Shown here one piece after another: positions 24,768 to 33,942 of a stretch of DNA of 64,000 nucleotides (positions are counted from its first letter, which is position 1; every line of letters begins with the position of its first letter). This DNA is from Planctomycetota bacterium (GTDB taxonomy: Bacteria > Planctomycetota > UBA8742 > UBA2392): NCBI GenBank assembly GCA_019912315.1, contig JAIOJA010000079.1, forward strand, positions 1-64,000, read 5' to 3'. The notes below the pieces were generated by a model. The model saw only the letters and a list, made by a program, of their open reading frames with translations, was not told the origin of the DNA and ran no database searches. Made by a program: the position numbers and the translations under genes.

Positions 24768-27677
24768 CTATCCCGGTATCGGCAGCCAGGCTGATGCTCG
24801 GCCTTTCAGCAGGCGGATCACCCCTGCGTTCGGGGCAGCGGCGGCGTTTTCCAGCCTGGTCACGGCCGCTTCGCGATCGAAGTTATCCTCGACCATGGCG
24901 ATGCAGTAATCGGCCAAGCGGTCCGGGCCTGCGTCGCCGAGCCAGAATGCCGGCACTTCGACCAATTCCTTGCGCAACGCGCGGCGCAGGATGTCGTTGC
25001 GGCGCTTCAGGTCCGCTTCGTCTACCGGCGCGCCGATGAAGTACTCCGCCACGGCGCTCAGCACGCCGTAGCGTGGGTCATCGGTCTTCAGACGCGCGGC
25101 AAGTTCGCGCCAGGCCATGATCCGAGCCTCACCCAGCCCCTCGGGGCGTTCCTCGTTCATCAGCGCGCGAAGCAACTCCACCCACACGGCATCCGCCCCC
25201 GCGGCTTCTACGCTCTCCAGCCACATCCCGGCGCGGCGCCACAGGGCCATGTCGCCTGGGCCCGAGCCCATGCGCCCCGCCCAACAGGCGCGTACCAGCG
25301 GAGTAATCAGCAGGCGGTTGTCCACGCCGTAGCCACCGACGCTGCCCGCGAGCCAGTCGGCGACCTCGGTCAACGGCGCGAGCACGGAGTCGTCCCCCGC
25401 CAGGACCTCCCAGCGCAGCTCAAACAAGCGAACCATGGCCGGCGTGAACGCGGCGCCAAAGCGTCGATAGTTCTCGCCCTCAATACGTTCGAGCGCAGCA
25501 ATGCCCTGCTCGCGGTCGTCCGCAGCGAGGCGTAGACCGGCGCTGCGATACAACGAATCACAAACCAGCCAGGGGCTGCCGAGCGCGTTCGCGCCCACGA
25601 AATCAAAATACGCAAGCGCTCGCTCCGGCGGCAGGCGCAGAGCCTGTGTGTACACCTGGTGATAGACGCGCGAAGCGAACCCCCCGCCGACAGGACCGTT
25701 GAAAAGCGCCACGCGATACTGGGCCAGCGCCGCGATATCGTCGCCACGACGCGCCTCCAGCGAGGCGCTGAGCAGAAAAACCCTTCCACGCAGGTCACTG
25801 TCGGTAATCAGGTTTTTCGCCTCACTGCAATCCGCCAGGGCTTCTTCGTCCCGTTGCATGGCCGCGCGGCAGCGAGCCCGCAAGTGCAGCAACTCGGCCC
25901 GTTCGTTGCGGGCCTGCGCGCCAGGCTGGTTGCCCAGAGGGTTTGTCAGGCGCGCGCTTATACGGTCCTCCAGTTCGCCGAACTCCCCAAGGCTGAACAG
26001 CAGCGCCTCCATGCTGTGCGGGTTGTCGCGGTGGCTGACGGTCACGTCGCGAATGCGCAGTGTATCGGCGCTGGCGCTCATGCCGAACCGCTTGCGGGCA
26101 AACGACTCGCCGTCTTTCATGCCGCTGACCAGCGCGGGAAAGTCATCCTCGTAAGTGAAGGACACGACAGGCGCCAGCGCGGGCAGGCTGAACAGCCCGA
26201 CCTCAAGGGTTTGTCCGCTGCGCCGCACTACGGCCCGGTACCACGCGCCGTCAGACAGCACGCGGCCGTCCGGATTGCCCAGATAGGTGCTGTAGACGCC
26301 GACGCCCAGACGACGCAACTCCACCCGGTCTCGGCTGCGAGCGCCGAAAACCACGCTGTAAGCCGTGTTGGCGAGGTCCACGTCGTCGGGCAGCCCGATC
26401 AGCAGCGCCAGTTCGCCATCGCTGTCATCTACCCGGAACTCGGTCTGAAGCGAGAAATCGCCCCAGCAGGCCGACTTGCGGGGCGAGATCAGCACCGGGC
26501 CCGGCTCGCTACGTTCCAGCACCAGTTCGCCGCTGGCGCCGCGCCGTACGGTCGCGTTCTGCCTGGTCCATGCGCCCTCATCAAACAGCGTCTCGATATC
26601 CTCGCCCACGGCGTCAAACTCGCTCATCAGCGGTGTTTCGTCGAGAATCAATCCTTCGCGGTTGTCTGTCGCGACCGGGTTCAGCCCCGTGTAGACCATG
26701 CCCGCGGCCAGAGCCAGTGTAATCACGACCACGGCAGCCACGGGCGCGAAGCGGCGCGAACGCACCCATAACTTGGCCAAGGGACTGCGCGTCCGAGCCA
26801 CGACCCATTCACCGTGCAGGTAGCGCTCGAGGTCGTCCGCGAAATCCGCCGCACTCTCGTAGCGCTTGCCGGGATCGTTCTGCATGGCCATCTCGACAAT
26901 CGCGCGCAGATCGGGCGGGACGTCGTCGATCGCCTGTCTAGGCCACTTGGGCCCGGTGCTTTCCGCGACCTTGACCATCAGTTCATAGGCGCTTTCGCCC
27001 TCAACGGGGCGCTTGGCGGTCAGCATGCTGAACAGCGTGGCCCCGAGCGCGTAGATATCGCTGCGCTTGCCAACACGGTTGCGCTCGCCGCGGGCTTGCT
27101 CCGGGGCCATATAGGCCGGCGTGCCCATGCTGATGCCCGTGCGGGTCAGCTGGTCCGTGTGCGTAAGGTCCTGGGCCAGCCCGAAATCCGTCAGGACAGG
27201 CGTGTCGTCCTTACGCAGGATGATATTGCCGGGCTTGATGTCGCGGTGAACGATGCCCGCCCCATGGGCTTCGTGTACCGCGCGTGCGACGGCCTCGATG
27301 ATGCTGGCGGCTTCGTCAGGGGCGATGGCACCGCGCTTGACCATGCTCTCGGCATCCTGGCCCTCGAGAAATTCCATGGTGAAGAAGGGGTGCCCGTCAA
27401 TGTCGCCGGCTTCGTAGACGCGCACGATGTTGGGGTGGCTGATGCGCGCGACGTTTTCAATTTCGCGTTTGAAACGCGCGGCGGCGTCCTGATCGGCGGC
27501 GTAGCTGTTGGGCAGCAGTTTCAGGGCGACGGGTCGTTGCAGGTCCGTCTGCCAGGCGCGATAGACGCGTGCCTGCCCGCCGCGGGGAAGTTCCTTTTCA
27601 ATAAGAAAACGCCCCAACTCCTGGCCCAGTCTGGGCAGGGGGCGGATGTGCAGCCCGGAGTCTGAGGGGTTCTCCAA
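24768..27677 (-). CDS. Receptor-like Ser/Thr protein kinase with extracytoplasmic TPR region
   Basis: A 969-residue Hanks-type kinase. The kinase domain covers about residues 22-290: Gly loop LPRGGQARVYRA, Lys53 in VALKLL, Glu72, HRDIKPGNI (144-152), DFG (164-166) and GTPAYMAPEQA. One transmembrane helix is at about 310-330. Outside lies a beta-sandwich/LamG-like domain (about 350-530), then a helical TPR-like region to the end. The start is TTG with AAAGGAAG 4-5 nt upstream. The likely partner proteins are the exported HEAT and TPR proteins downstream. The catalytic residues look intact. Confidence 0.88.
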   Translation of the reverse strand: MENPSDSGLHIRPLPRLGQELGRFLIEKELPRGGQARVYRAWQTDLQRPVALKLLPNSYAADQDAAARFKREIENVARISHPNIVRVYEAGDIDGHPFFTMEFLEGQDAESMVKRGAIAPDEAASIIEAVARAVHEAHGAGIVHRDIKPGNIILRKDDTPVLTDFGLAQDLTHTDQLTRTGISMGTPAYMAPEQARGERNRVGKRSDIYALGATLFSMLTAKRPVEGESAYELMVKVAESTGPKWPRQAIDDVPPDLRAIVEMAMQNDPGKRYESAADFADDLERYLHGEWVVARTRSPLAKLWVRSRRFAPVAAVVVITLALAAGMVYTGLNPVATDNREGLILDETPLMSEFDAVGEDIETLFDEGAWTRQNATVRRGASGELVLERSEPGPVLISPRKSACWGDFSLQTEFRVDDSDGELALLIGLPDDVDLANTAYSVVFGARSRDRVELRRLGVGVYSTYLGNPDGRVLSDGAWYRAVVRRSGQTLEVGLFSLPALAPVVSFTYEDDFPALVSGMKDGESFARKRFGMSASADTLRIRDVTVSHRDNPHSMEALLFSLGEFGELEDRISARLTNPLGNQPGAQARNERAELLHLRARCRAAMQRDEEALADCSEAKNLITDSDLRGRVFLLSASLEARRGDDIAALAQYRVALFNGPVGGGFASRVYHQVYTQALRLPPERALAYFDFVGANALGSPWLVCDSLYRSAGLRLAADDREQGIAALERIEGENYRRFGAAFTPAMVRLFELRWEVLAGDDSVLAPLTEVADWLAGSVGGYGVDNRLLITPLVRACWAGRMGSGPGDMALWRRAGMWLESVEAAGADAVWVELLRALMNEERPEGLGEARIMAWRELAARLKTDDPRYGVLSAVAEYFIGAPVDEADLKRRNDILRRALRKELVEVPAFWLGDAGPDRLADYCIAMVEDNFDREAAVTRLENAAAAPNAGVIRLLKGRASAWLPIPG

Positions 27678-28099
27678 TTCACTTCCTTTGTATGCGCCGC
27701 GCTGGTGAGTCTACTTCATAAACGAGTTTCGCGCGGGCTGTGAGTTTTACAAAAGCGCGCGTAGTTTCTTGCGCAGCATCGGCGCCGCGCAAGAGTTTAT
27801 GAAGAAAAAGTACAACAGCGCCTTGATTGGCAGGCGTTGGTCGCGGACGAGGCGGGCTTCGATGTTGCTTTTTGTGCCCAATAGGGTATTGCATCGAACA
27901 CGTTGCAAAATTATTGTGCCGCGGTATGTCAGTAACTTTGACCAACCACCCGGGTGATCAGCGGAAGGCTTGATTGGCACGGTGTGGTTCGGGCGGGGGG
28001 CAATCCCGCACACAGATGATTAGCCACGTCCCGGGCTCGGGCAACGGATTTGCCGCTGCTCGGAAAGGAGGAAGCGGAAAGGGGGACACTCCGCGGGGG

Positions 28100-28134
28100 C
28101 CGAAGATAACTTTCAGATTCATGAAAGTTATCGG
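28100..28134 (+). repeat. Hairpin in the porin upstream region
   Basis: ATAACTTTCA (28106-28115), loop gattca, TGAAAGTTAT (28122-28131), flanked by CCG/CGG with an AAG bulge. It is an AT-rich stem in a GC-rich genome and could be an operator or RNA element. Confidence 0.5.
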
Positions 28135-28288
28135 ACGCAGCCGGACGATACGAGTGAAGTAAAGCGCGTCAGCGCCGAATTTCATGGTTGCGTAATGGCG
28201 TGTGACGGGGTATTTGTCTCGCACATGCGGCAAGGGAACCGGGGTAGTTTCTACCCGGCCGGGGTCAAAAAAAGGCACCGGACAAGAG

Positions 28289-28316
28289 TTGACGCGGTAT
28301 TGGGCAGTTCTATGGT
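28289..28316 (+). promoter_or_regulatory. Candidate promoter of porin 1
   Basis: TTGACG, 16 nt, TATGGT. The transcript would have a leader of about 120 nt that includes a hairpin. Confidence 0.4.
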
Positions 28317-28440
28317 CTGCCTGCTTATCAGGACGGACGCTAGAGGAAGTCTTAGACACGCGGCGGAAAGGGACGTGTCTGACTTCTCCTGACAGCAGCG
28401 ACGGACGGACGAGTTTTCTGGTCTTATGGGAGAGCAAGGC

Positions 28441-29898
28441 ATGGCAAAATTCTGGTTTACGGCCTTAGCGCTGCTGGTCAGCGCGGGTCTCTGGGCTGCG
28501 CCGGCGATGGCCAACTCAGAAGACGCCTCTGGCGTCGAGAACATCCAGCGCGGTGGTGCAGAGGGTGCCGCCGACACGACGCTGGGCAGCAAAGGACTGA
28601 ATTTCGAGACTGACGGCTTTAGCCTGAATGTCAGCACTCGCGTTCAGTTCCGCCTGACCTACCAGAACGAGGTAGCGAACGGCAACGACGGCGCGAACGG
28701 TCGTGACTTCATCAACTTCCGTATCCGTCGTGCAAAGACGACCTTCAAGGGTCACTTCTTTCAGAAGGAGTTCCAGTACAAGTTGATTCTTGGCTGGACC
28801 CACGGTGCGGGCGATATCATTGAAGTCGCCTACTTCCGCTGGGCCTTCCACCAGTACTTGAACGTCAAGGCTGGTCAGGACAAGCTGGAATGGAACTGGG
28901 AAGAGATTTCCAGCTCCAGCAACATGCAGTTTGTTGACCGCAGCTACGTCAACGAAGTTTTCAACCAGGACTACGCCAAGGGTATCACGATCGACGGCCA
29001 GGTTGGCGAAGACACCCCGTGGCTCAAGTACTGGGTTGGCATCTACAACGGTGTGCTGGCAGGCGATGCTGACTATCGCAACAGCGACCAGGCCATCGTG
29101 GGCGAACGCTTCAACGACGGCGTCGTCGACGGCGAAATGATGCTGAACCTGCGTCTTGAAACGCATCCGCTGGGTGAAGTCGCCCGCGGCATGAACGATG
29201 CCCGTGGCGAAGACGAGTACGACAAGGTCGTGTTCGCAGTCGGCCTCGGCGTCAACTGGATGATGGCGGGCTTCGATTCCGGCAACGCCGGCGTTCGTGG
29301 CGACACGGTTGTGGCTCCGACGGCTTCCGGCCGTTTCCGTACCAACCAGGACACCTGGGCGATGACCCTTGACGGTCACTTCCGCTGGCACGGTCTCAGT
29401 GTGGACGTTGCCTACTTCTGGCGCCACACCGAGTTCCACAACCGCGGCGCGAACCGCTTCAGCCCCAGTGGTCAGGCCGACGTCGGTAACCTGAACGACA
29501 GCGGCTTCACCTTCGAAGTTGCCTACTTCATCCTTCCCCAGCAGTTCAACGTCGGCATTCGCTTCAACATGCTGAACGCTGAAGACTTCTGGCAGGGCGG
29601 CACTGGTACCGACACCCCGCGTGCTCGCGGTCTTCGTCCGGACACCACGGAAATCGGTATCTCGGTGAACTACTACATCCATGGCGACAACCTGAAGCTG
29701 ACCTTTGACATCCTGTGGGTCGGCCAGCAGGTAGCAATCGGTGACAACTTCAATCCCCTCACCGGTGAGTCGGATGATCTGATGGGTGTGTACAATGCTC
29801 CCCCGGGCCGCGTTCTGGGTGGTGGCAGCCTTGGCAGCAGCGAATCCGACCACAATGACCTGTGGATCGTTCGTCTGCAGCTTCAGTGGATCTTCTAA
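28441..29898 (+). CDS. Phosphate-selective porin O/P-like outer-membrane porin (1)
   Basis: About 485 residues. A signal peptide ends near PAMANS, followed by a short linker and a beta-barrel beginning GLNFETDGFSLNVSTRVQF. Alternating aromatic strands, FRIRRAKTTFKGHFF, and the final LWIVRLQLQWIF ending in Phe are typical of OprP/OprO-type porins. It should form an outer-membrane channel for anions or small solutes. Arg codons here are noticeably CGT-rich compared with neighbouring genes, suggesting high expression. A strong terminator follows and a paralog lies just downstream. The ATG at 28441 is chosen for the signal peptide; an in-frame ATG lies at 28426. Confidence 0.85.
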   Translation: MAKFWFTALALLVSAGLWAAPAMANSEDASGVENIQRGGAEGAADTTLGSKGLNFETDGFSLNVSTRVQFRLTYQNEVANGNDGANGRDFINFRIRRAKTTFKGHFFQKEFQYKLILGWTHGAGDIIEVAYFRWAFHQYLNVKAGQDKLEWNWEEISSSSNMQFVDRSYVNEVFNQDYAKGITIDGQVGEDTPWLKYWVGIYNGVLAGDADYRNSDQAIVGERFNDGVVDGEMMLNLRLETHPLGEVARGMNDARGEDEYDKVVFAVGLGVNWMMAGFDSGNAGVRGDTVVAPTASGRFRTNQDTWAMTLDGHFRWHGLSVDVAYFWRHTEFHNRGANRFSPSGQADVGNLNDSGFTFEVAYFILPQQFNVGIRFNMLNAEDFWQGGTGTDTPRARGLRPDTTEIGISVNYYIHGDNLKLTFDILWVGQQVAIGDNFNPLTGESDDLMGVYNAPPGRVLGGGSLGSSESDHNDLWIVRLQLQWIF

Positions 29899-29921
29899 GA
29901 TCGACTGCAAGTGAAACACTG

Positions 29922-29956
29922 AAAGGGCGCCCGATCACGGGCGCCCTTTTCTTTTT
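29922..29956 (+). terminator. Intrinsic terminator after porin 1
   Basis: Perfect 12-bp stem AAAGGGCGCCCG / CGGGCGCCCTTT with an ATCA loop, then TCTTTTTT. This is a textbook Rho-independent terminator. Confidence 0.95.
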
Positions 29957-30034
29957 TGTATGCCGACAGCTCTCTGCCCCGGCAAGCATCTGTCCCCCAC
30001 GCCGCAACAGTCCTATAAACGCTGCGGGGGCACT

Positions 30035-31402
30035 ATGAGAAACGTTGTATTCCTGCTGCTGCTCACGTGCTTGACGGGCGTTCTGTCCGCACAGGGCGCC
30101 GAAATTCGCAAGCGCTCCATCGGGTTCGAAACCGAAGGCTTCGCGCTGGATATGCAGACGCAAATCCAGTTCCGCCTGACCTTCCAGGAAGAGCTCGCTC
30201 AGTCAGGGCAGGGCGGCACCAACGGGCGCGACTTCATCAACTTCAACCTGCCCCGCGTCCGCCTGCGCCTGAATGGCCACATCTTCGACGACAACTTCCA
30301 GTACCGCTTGCGTCTGAACTTTTCACGCCCGGCCGCCGAGCTGCTGGAAATCGCGCATTTCCGTTACGCGCTGATGCGGCCTCTGAATTTCAATGCCGGT
30401 CAGGACAAGCTCCCCTGGAACTGGGAAGAGCCCGTGGACAGCCTGGACCTGAGCTTCCAGGAGCGCAGCTACGTCAACGAAGTCTTCAACCAGGACTACG
30501 CCAAGGGCGTCTGGCTTGATGGCGAAATCGGCGACCAGAACGCCCCCTGGGTCAAGTACTGGTTCGGCGTCTACGGCGGGCTCCTGCGCGCCCAGGACGA
30601 CTTTCGCAACAAGGACGGGCAACTCACCACCGACGCGTTTTCGGACGTCATCGACGCCGAGATCATGGTCAACATTCGCATCGAAACGCACCCCCTCGGG
30701 CGCGTGGCGCGCGGCATGGTCGACCTGCGCGACGAAACCGAAAACGACAAAATCCTGTTTGCCATCGGCGCCGGCTTCAACTGGTTCAGCAGCGGCATGA
30801 ACAACGCCGACCTGCGCCTCGATACCGCCGCCGCTGCCACAGGATCGGGGCGCTCCCGCGTACAGCAGGAGACCTACGCAGTGACCCTCGACGGGCACTT
30901 CCGCTTCTGGGGCATCGCTGTCGATGCGGCCGTATACTGGCGCTATACGGACTTTCACAACCGCGGCATCAACAAGTACACGCCGGCGGACAAGCAGGGC
31001 ATCGGTGATGTCGAGGACTTTGGCTGGTCCTTCGAGGCGTCGTGGGTGACGCCCTGGCTGCCCCTTAGTGTCGGCGTGCGTGTGAACTCCCTCGATGCGG
31101 ATGAGTTCTGGGGCGCCAATGCCGCGCTGCTGCAGACGGATCAGCACCAGCGCGCGATCCGCCCGGACGCCATGGAGATCGGTGTGACCGCCAGCTATCG
31201 GCTGCATGGCGAGCGCCTGAAGTTCAGTCTGGACATCCTGTATGTGGACCAGCAGCTCGCGTACACGTACGACGGCTCCGGCTTTCTACTTGGGGTTTAC
31301 AACGAGCCTCAAAACCGGCGCGGCAGCATCGGTTCAAGCCCCGCCAACGCCGACCACGATGCCCTCTGGATCGTGCGGTTGCAGGTGCAATGGATCCTGT
31401 AG
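30035..31402 (+). CDS. Phosphate-selective porin O/P-like outer-membrane porin (2)
   Basis: A 455-residue paralog of the preceding porin: the same blocks appear (RDFINFNLPRVRLRLNGHIF, NAGQDKLPWNWEEP, RSYVNEVFNQDYAKG, LWIVRLQVQWIL). The signal peptide is MRNVVFLLLLTCLTGVLSAQG. TATAAA at about 30014 is a possible -10, so it seems independently transcribed after the terminator of porin 1. Its Arg codons are mainly CGC, unlike porin 1, implying lower or conditional expression. It ends 3 nt before the end of convergent lepB. Confidence 0.83.
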   Translation: MRNVVFLLLLTCLTGVLSAQGAEIRKRSIGFETEGFALDMQTQIQFRLTFQEELAQSGQGGTNGRDFINFNLPRVRLRLNGHIFDDNFQYRLRLNFSRPAAELLEIAHFRYALMRPLNFNAGQDKLPWNWEEPVDSLDLSFQERSYVNEVFNQDYAKGVWLDGEIGDQNAPWVKYWFGVYGGLLRAQDDFRNKDGQLTTDAFSDVIDAEIMVNIRIETHPLGRVARGMVDLRDETENDKILFAIGAGFNWFSSGMNNADLRLDTAAAATGSGRSRVQQETYAVTLDGHFRFWGIAVDAAVYWRYTDFHNRGINKYTPADKQGIGDVEDFGWSFEASWVTPWLPLSVGVRVNSLDADEFWGANAALLQTDQHQRAIRPDAMEIGVTASYRLHGERLKFSLDILYVDQQLAYTYDGSGFLLGVYNEPQNRRGSIGSSPANADHDALWIVRLQVQWIL

Positions 31403-31405
31403 GGA

Positions 31406-32122
31406 TCAATCAATCCTGCCGAAACCGTGAGATCCGCGCAAACTCCAGACCACGCGCCCTTCGAAGGCGTCCGCGCCCAGCGCCCCAAAGTGGCGGCTGT
31501 CGCGGCTGTCGGGCGGGTTATCACCCAGCACGAAATAGCTCTCGCCGTTTTCGCGCGGGCCGCTGTAGAAGCGGGCGTTGGCCGGGCGCTCCGAGTTCCA
31601 GCTGTCCGTCGCTGTACCGTCGCGCGGGTAGACTTCGGCGTCGTCCGCAAAAACGCGCCCGTAGCGCACGTCCATGGATTCGCCGGGCAAACCAACCAGA
31701 CGCTTGATCACGTGGGCATGGTCCCCCTCCGGCAGGTTCAGGGTGAAGATGCCGTATCGCTCACCCGGCTCCTCAGTGAGGTCTACCAGCAGCACGTCCC
31801 CGGGCTGCAGGTTTGGCTGCATACTGTTGCCCTCGACCTTGACGGCCTTGAAGTTGACGGCGATCAACACACCGAGCAGCCCGGCACCGATCATGAGCGA
31901 TGTCAGGATGGACGCGGGTGGTGGGATACGCGTGAACGCAAGCGCCAGCGTCGCCGGAATCCAGATCACAGGCCAGAGGTACACTCCGCTCGAAAATGGC
32001 AGGACGCCGGCGACCACCAGGATCAGCGCCACCAGCAAAACCCCGGCCAGCCACGCTCCGACCACAACGACATGGCGTCGGCGAGGCGAGGGAGAACTGA
32101 CATCCGGCGCTGCATCACTCAT
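31406..32122 (-). CDS. lepB: Signal peptidase I
   Basis: A 238-residue S26 peptidase with a Ser-Lys dyad: Ser in EGNSMQPNLQPGD and Lys in VIKRLVGLPGE, plus the C-terminal box FVLGDNPPDSRDSR. Three hydrophobic helices precede the catalytic domain, more than the usual one or two. It cleaves Sec/Tat signal peptides at the outer face of the membrane; many exported proteins in this window would be clients. The ATG at 32122 has CATAAT 6 nt upstream and no SD. It diverges from gatC. Confidence 0.92.
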   Translation of the reverse strand: MSDAAPDVSSPSPRRRHVVVVGAWLAGVLLVALILVVAGVLPFSSGVYLWPVIWIPATLALAFTRIPPPASILTSLMIGAGLLGVLIAVNFKAVKVEGNSMQPNLQPGDVLLVDLTEEPGERYGIFTLNLPEGDHAHVIKRLVGLPGESMDVRYGRVFADDAEVYPRDGTATDSWNSERPANARFYSGPRENGESYFVLGDNPPDSRDSRHFGALGADAFEGRVVWSLRGSHGFGRID

Positions 32123-32128
32123 GCGTTC

Positions 32129-32134
32129 ATTATG
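32129..32134 (-). promoter_or_regulatory. CATAAT 6 nt before ATG (leaderless candidate)
   Basis: Minus strand: CATAAT, gaacgc, ATG of lepB. Confidence 0.35.
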
Positions 32135-32177
32135 CCCCGTTGTTGCCGCTTTTGCTCGTGACTGATAAGAGGCTGGC

Positions 32178-32459
32178 ATGGATGAAGCGACCGTACGACA
32201 TGTAGCGCACCTTGCGCGCCTGGAGCTCAGCGACGAAGAAATCGCGAAGTTCACGGGCGACCTGACAGCCATCACCGACTACGTGGCGCAGCTTGCCAAG
32301 GTCAGCGTCGAAGGCGTCGAAGGCACCGTACACCCGGTAGCCGACCGCAACCTCTGGCGCGAAGACAGGGTCATTCCCAGCTTCAAACGCGAAGACGCCA
32401 CCGGCAACGCCCCCGATTCCGAACAAAACTTTTTCAAAGTCCCGCCGGCCATTGAATAG
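32178..32459 (+). CDS. gatC: Asp-tRNA(Asn)/Glu-tRNA(Gln) amidotransferase subunit C
   Basis: A 93-residue GatC: MDEATVRHVAHLARLELSDEE is the diagnostic start, and the end has REDRVIPSFKREDATGNAP. GatC clamps GatA and GatB in the complex that converts misacylated Glu-tRNA(Gln) or Asp-tRNA(Asn) to the amidated forms. It starts the gatC-gatA operon; gatB is not in the window. Confidence 0.93.
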   Translation: MDEATVRHVAHLARLELSDEEIAKFTGDLTAITDYVAQLAKVSVEGVEGTVHPVADRNLWREDRVIPSFKREDATGNAPDSEQNFFKVPPAIE

Positions 32460-32465
32460 CCCCAC

Positions 32466-33929
32466 ATGAACGAGCTGCTCAATATTGATGCTACGGAAGC
32501 CGCAACGCGCGTGCGCGAACGTGACGTCACGGCCGAGGCGCTGACGGCGCTGGTACTCGAGCACACGAAAGAAACCGAACCGCAGATCGGCGCCTATCTG
32601 CATCTCGACGTCAACGGCGCCATTGAGCAGGCCCGGCGCATCGACAACGCCATCGCCGACGGCAAGGACGCCGGTGTGCTCGCCGGTGTGCCCGTTGCCA
32701 TCAAGGACAACATCCACGTCAGCGGGCACGCGACCACCTGCGCCTCGAAAATTCTTGGCGATTTCAGGGCACCGTACGACGCTACGGTGGTCAAGCGCCT
32801 GCGCGATGCCGGCGCCATCATCATCGGCAAAGCCAACCTCGACGAATTCGCCATGGGCAGCAGCTGCGAAAACAGCGCACTCCAACAGACGCATAATCCC
32901 TGGAACACCGGGCATGTGCCCGGCGGCAGCAGCGGCGGATCAGCCGCCTGCGTCGCAGCGCGCAGCGCATTCATCAGCCTGGGCAGCGACACCGGTGGCA
33001 GTATTCGCCTGCCCGCAAGTTTCTGCGGCGTGGTCGGCTACAAGCCAAGCTACGGGCGCGTGTCGCGCTACGGGCTGGTGGCGTTCGCCAGCAGCCTGGA
33101 CCAGATCGGGCCGTTTTCCCGGTCCGTTCGTGACAGCGCGCTGGCGCTGAAAGTCATGGCCGGGCGTGACCCCTTCGACAGCACCACACCCGAGCGCGAG
33201 GTCCCCGACTACCCGGCGCAACTCGCCGACAATTTGAAAGGCAAGCGCGTCGGCGTCGTGCGCGCCTATCTTGATGAGATGCCCAACCGGGAAGTCGCCG
33301 ATACGATCAGCACCGCAATCGACACCATGAAAGACCTGGGCGCCGAGATTGTGGACGTCGAGCTGCCCCACGCCGAATACGGCATCGCCGTCTACTATGT
33401 CGTCGCCAGCGCGGAAGCCTCCAGCAACCTGTCCCGCTTTGACGGCGTGCGCTACGGGCTGCGCGAATCCGGTGAGAACCTGCTTGAGCTCTACCAGAAT
33501 ACGCGCGGCCGGGGTTTCGGCCCGGAGGTCAAACGCCGCATCATGCTCGGCACATACGCGCTCTCGGCCGGCCACTGGGAGGAATACTACGGGCGCGCGG
33601 GCAAGGTGCGCACGCTGATCAAGCAGGACTTCGACAAGGCGTTCGCGAAGTGCGACCTGATTGTCGGGCCTTGCGCGCCCTTTACGGCGTTCAGGGCGGG
33701 CGAAAAGTCGGATCCGCTCAGCATGTACCTGTGCGACGTCTTCACGATTCCGGCCAGCCTGGCGGGGCTCTGCGCGCTCAGTTTGCCCGCGGGCTACGAC
33801 AACGCGGGACTGCCCATCGGGTTGCACATGCAGGCGCCGAGCTACGCGGACGGCGAGCTGTTGTCGGCCGCGAACGCCCTTGAAGGGGCGCTTAAGGCGG
33901 AAGTAGACCGCCTGCCCGCAATCGCATAG
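32466..33929 (+). CDS. gatA: Asp-tRNA(Asn)/Glu-tRNA(Gln) amidotransferase subunit A
   Basis: A 487-residue amidase-signature enzyme. The Ser-cisSer-Lys triad is visible: Lys in VAIKDNIHVSG, cis-Ser in SLGSDTGGSIRLPAS and the nucleophile in GGSSGGSAA. It releases ammonia from glutamine for transamidation on GatB. It follows gatC by 6 nt. The C-terminal AGLPIGLHMQAPSYADG is typical. Confidence 0.96.
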   Translation: MNELLNIDATEAATRVRERDVTAEALTALVLEHTKETEPQIGAYLHLDVNGAIEQARRIDNAIADGKDAGVLAGVPVAIKDNIHVSGHATTCASKILGDFRAPYDATVVKRLRDAGAIIIGKANLDEFAMGSSCENSALQQTHNPWNTGHVPGGSSGGSAACVAARSAFISLGSDTGGSIRLPASFCGVVGYKPSYGRVSRYGLVAFASSLDQIGPFSRSVRDSALALKVMAGRDPFDSTTPEREVPDYPAQLADNLKGKRVGVVRAYLDEMPNREVADTISTAIDTMKDLGAEIVDVELPHAEYGIAVYYVVASAEASSNLSRFDGVRYGLRESGENLLELYQNTRGRGFGPEVKRRIMLGTYALSAGHWEEYYGRAGKVRTLIKQDFDKAFAKCDLIVGPCAPFTAFRAGEKSDPLSMYLCDVFTIPASLAGLCALSLPAGYDNAGLPIGLHMQAPSYADGELLSAANALEGALKAEVDRLPAIA

Positions 33930-33942
33930 AATGCCGGGTCGG

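Larger units (their letters stand above)
27678..28440. other. 763-bp divergent intergenic region
   Basis: The space between the kinase (minus) and porin 1 (plus). No credible ORF is seen. Contents: a 7-bp stem at 27768-27793, a hairpin at 28100-28134, a candidate promoter at 28289-28316, and a second hairpin AGACACG/CGTGTCT (28354-28380) in the porin leader. No riboswitch class is recognised. Confidence 0.5.

Noticed and set aside
27678..28440. A riboswitch or small RNA gene in the porin upstream gap
   Set aside because: Hairpins are present, but I recognise no conserved riboswitch core and no clear promoter-terminator pair for an sRNA.
28516..29919. 467-codon minus-strand ORF opposite porin 1
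   Set aside because: Val/Asp-rich shadow of a biased porin gene; it runs into the porin terminator.
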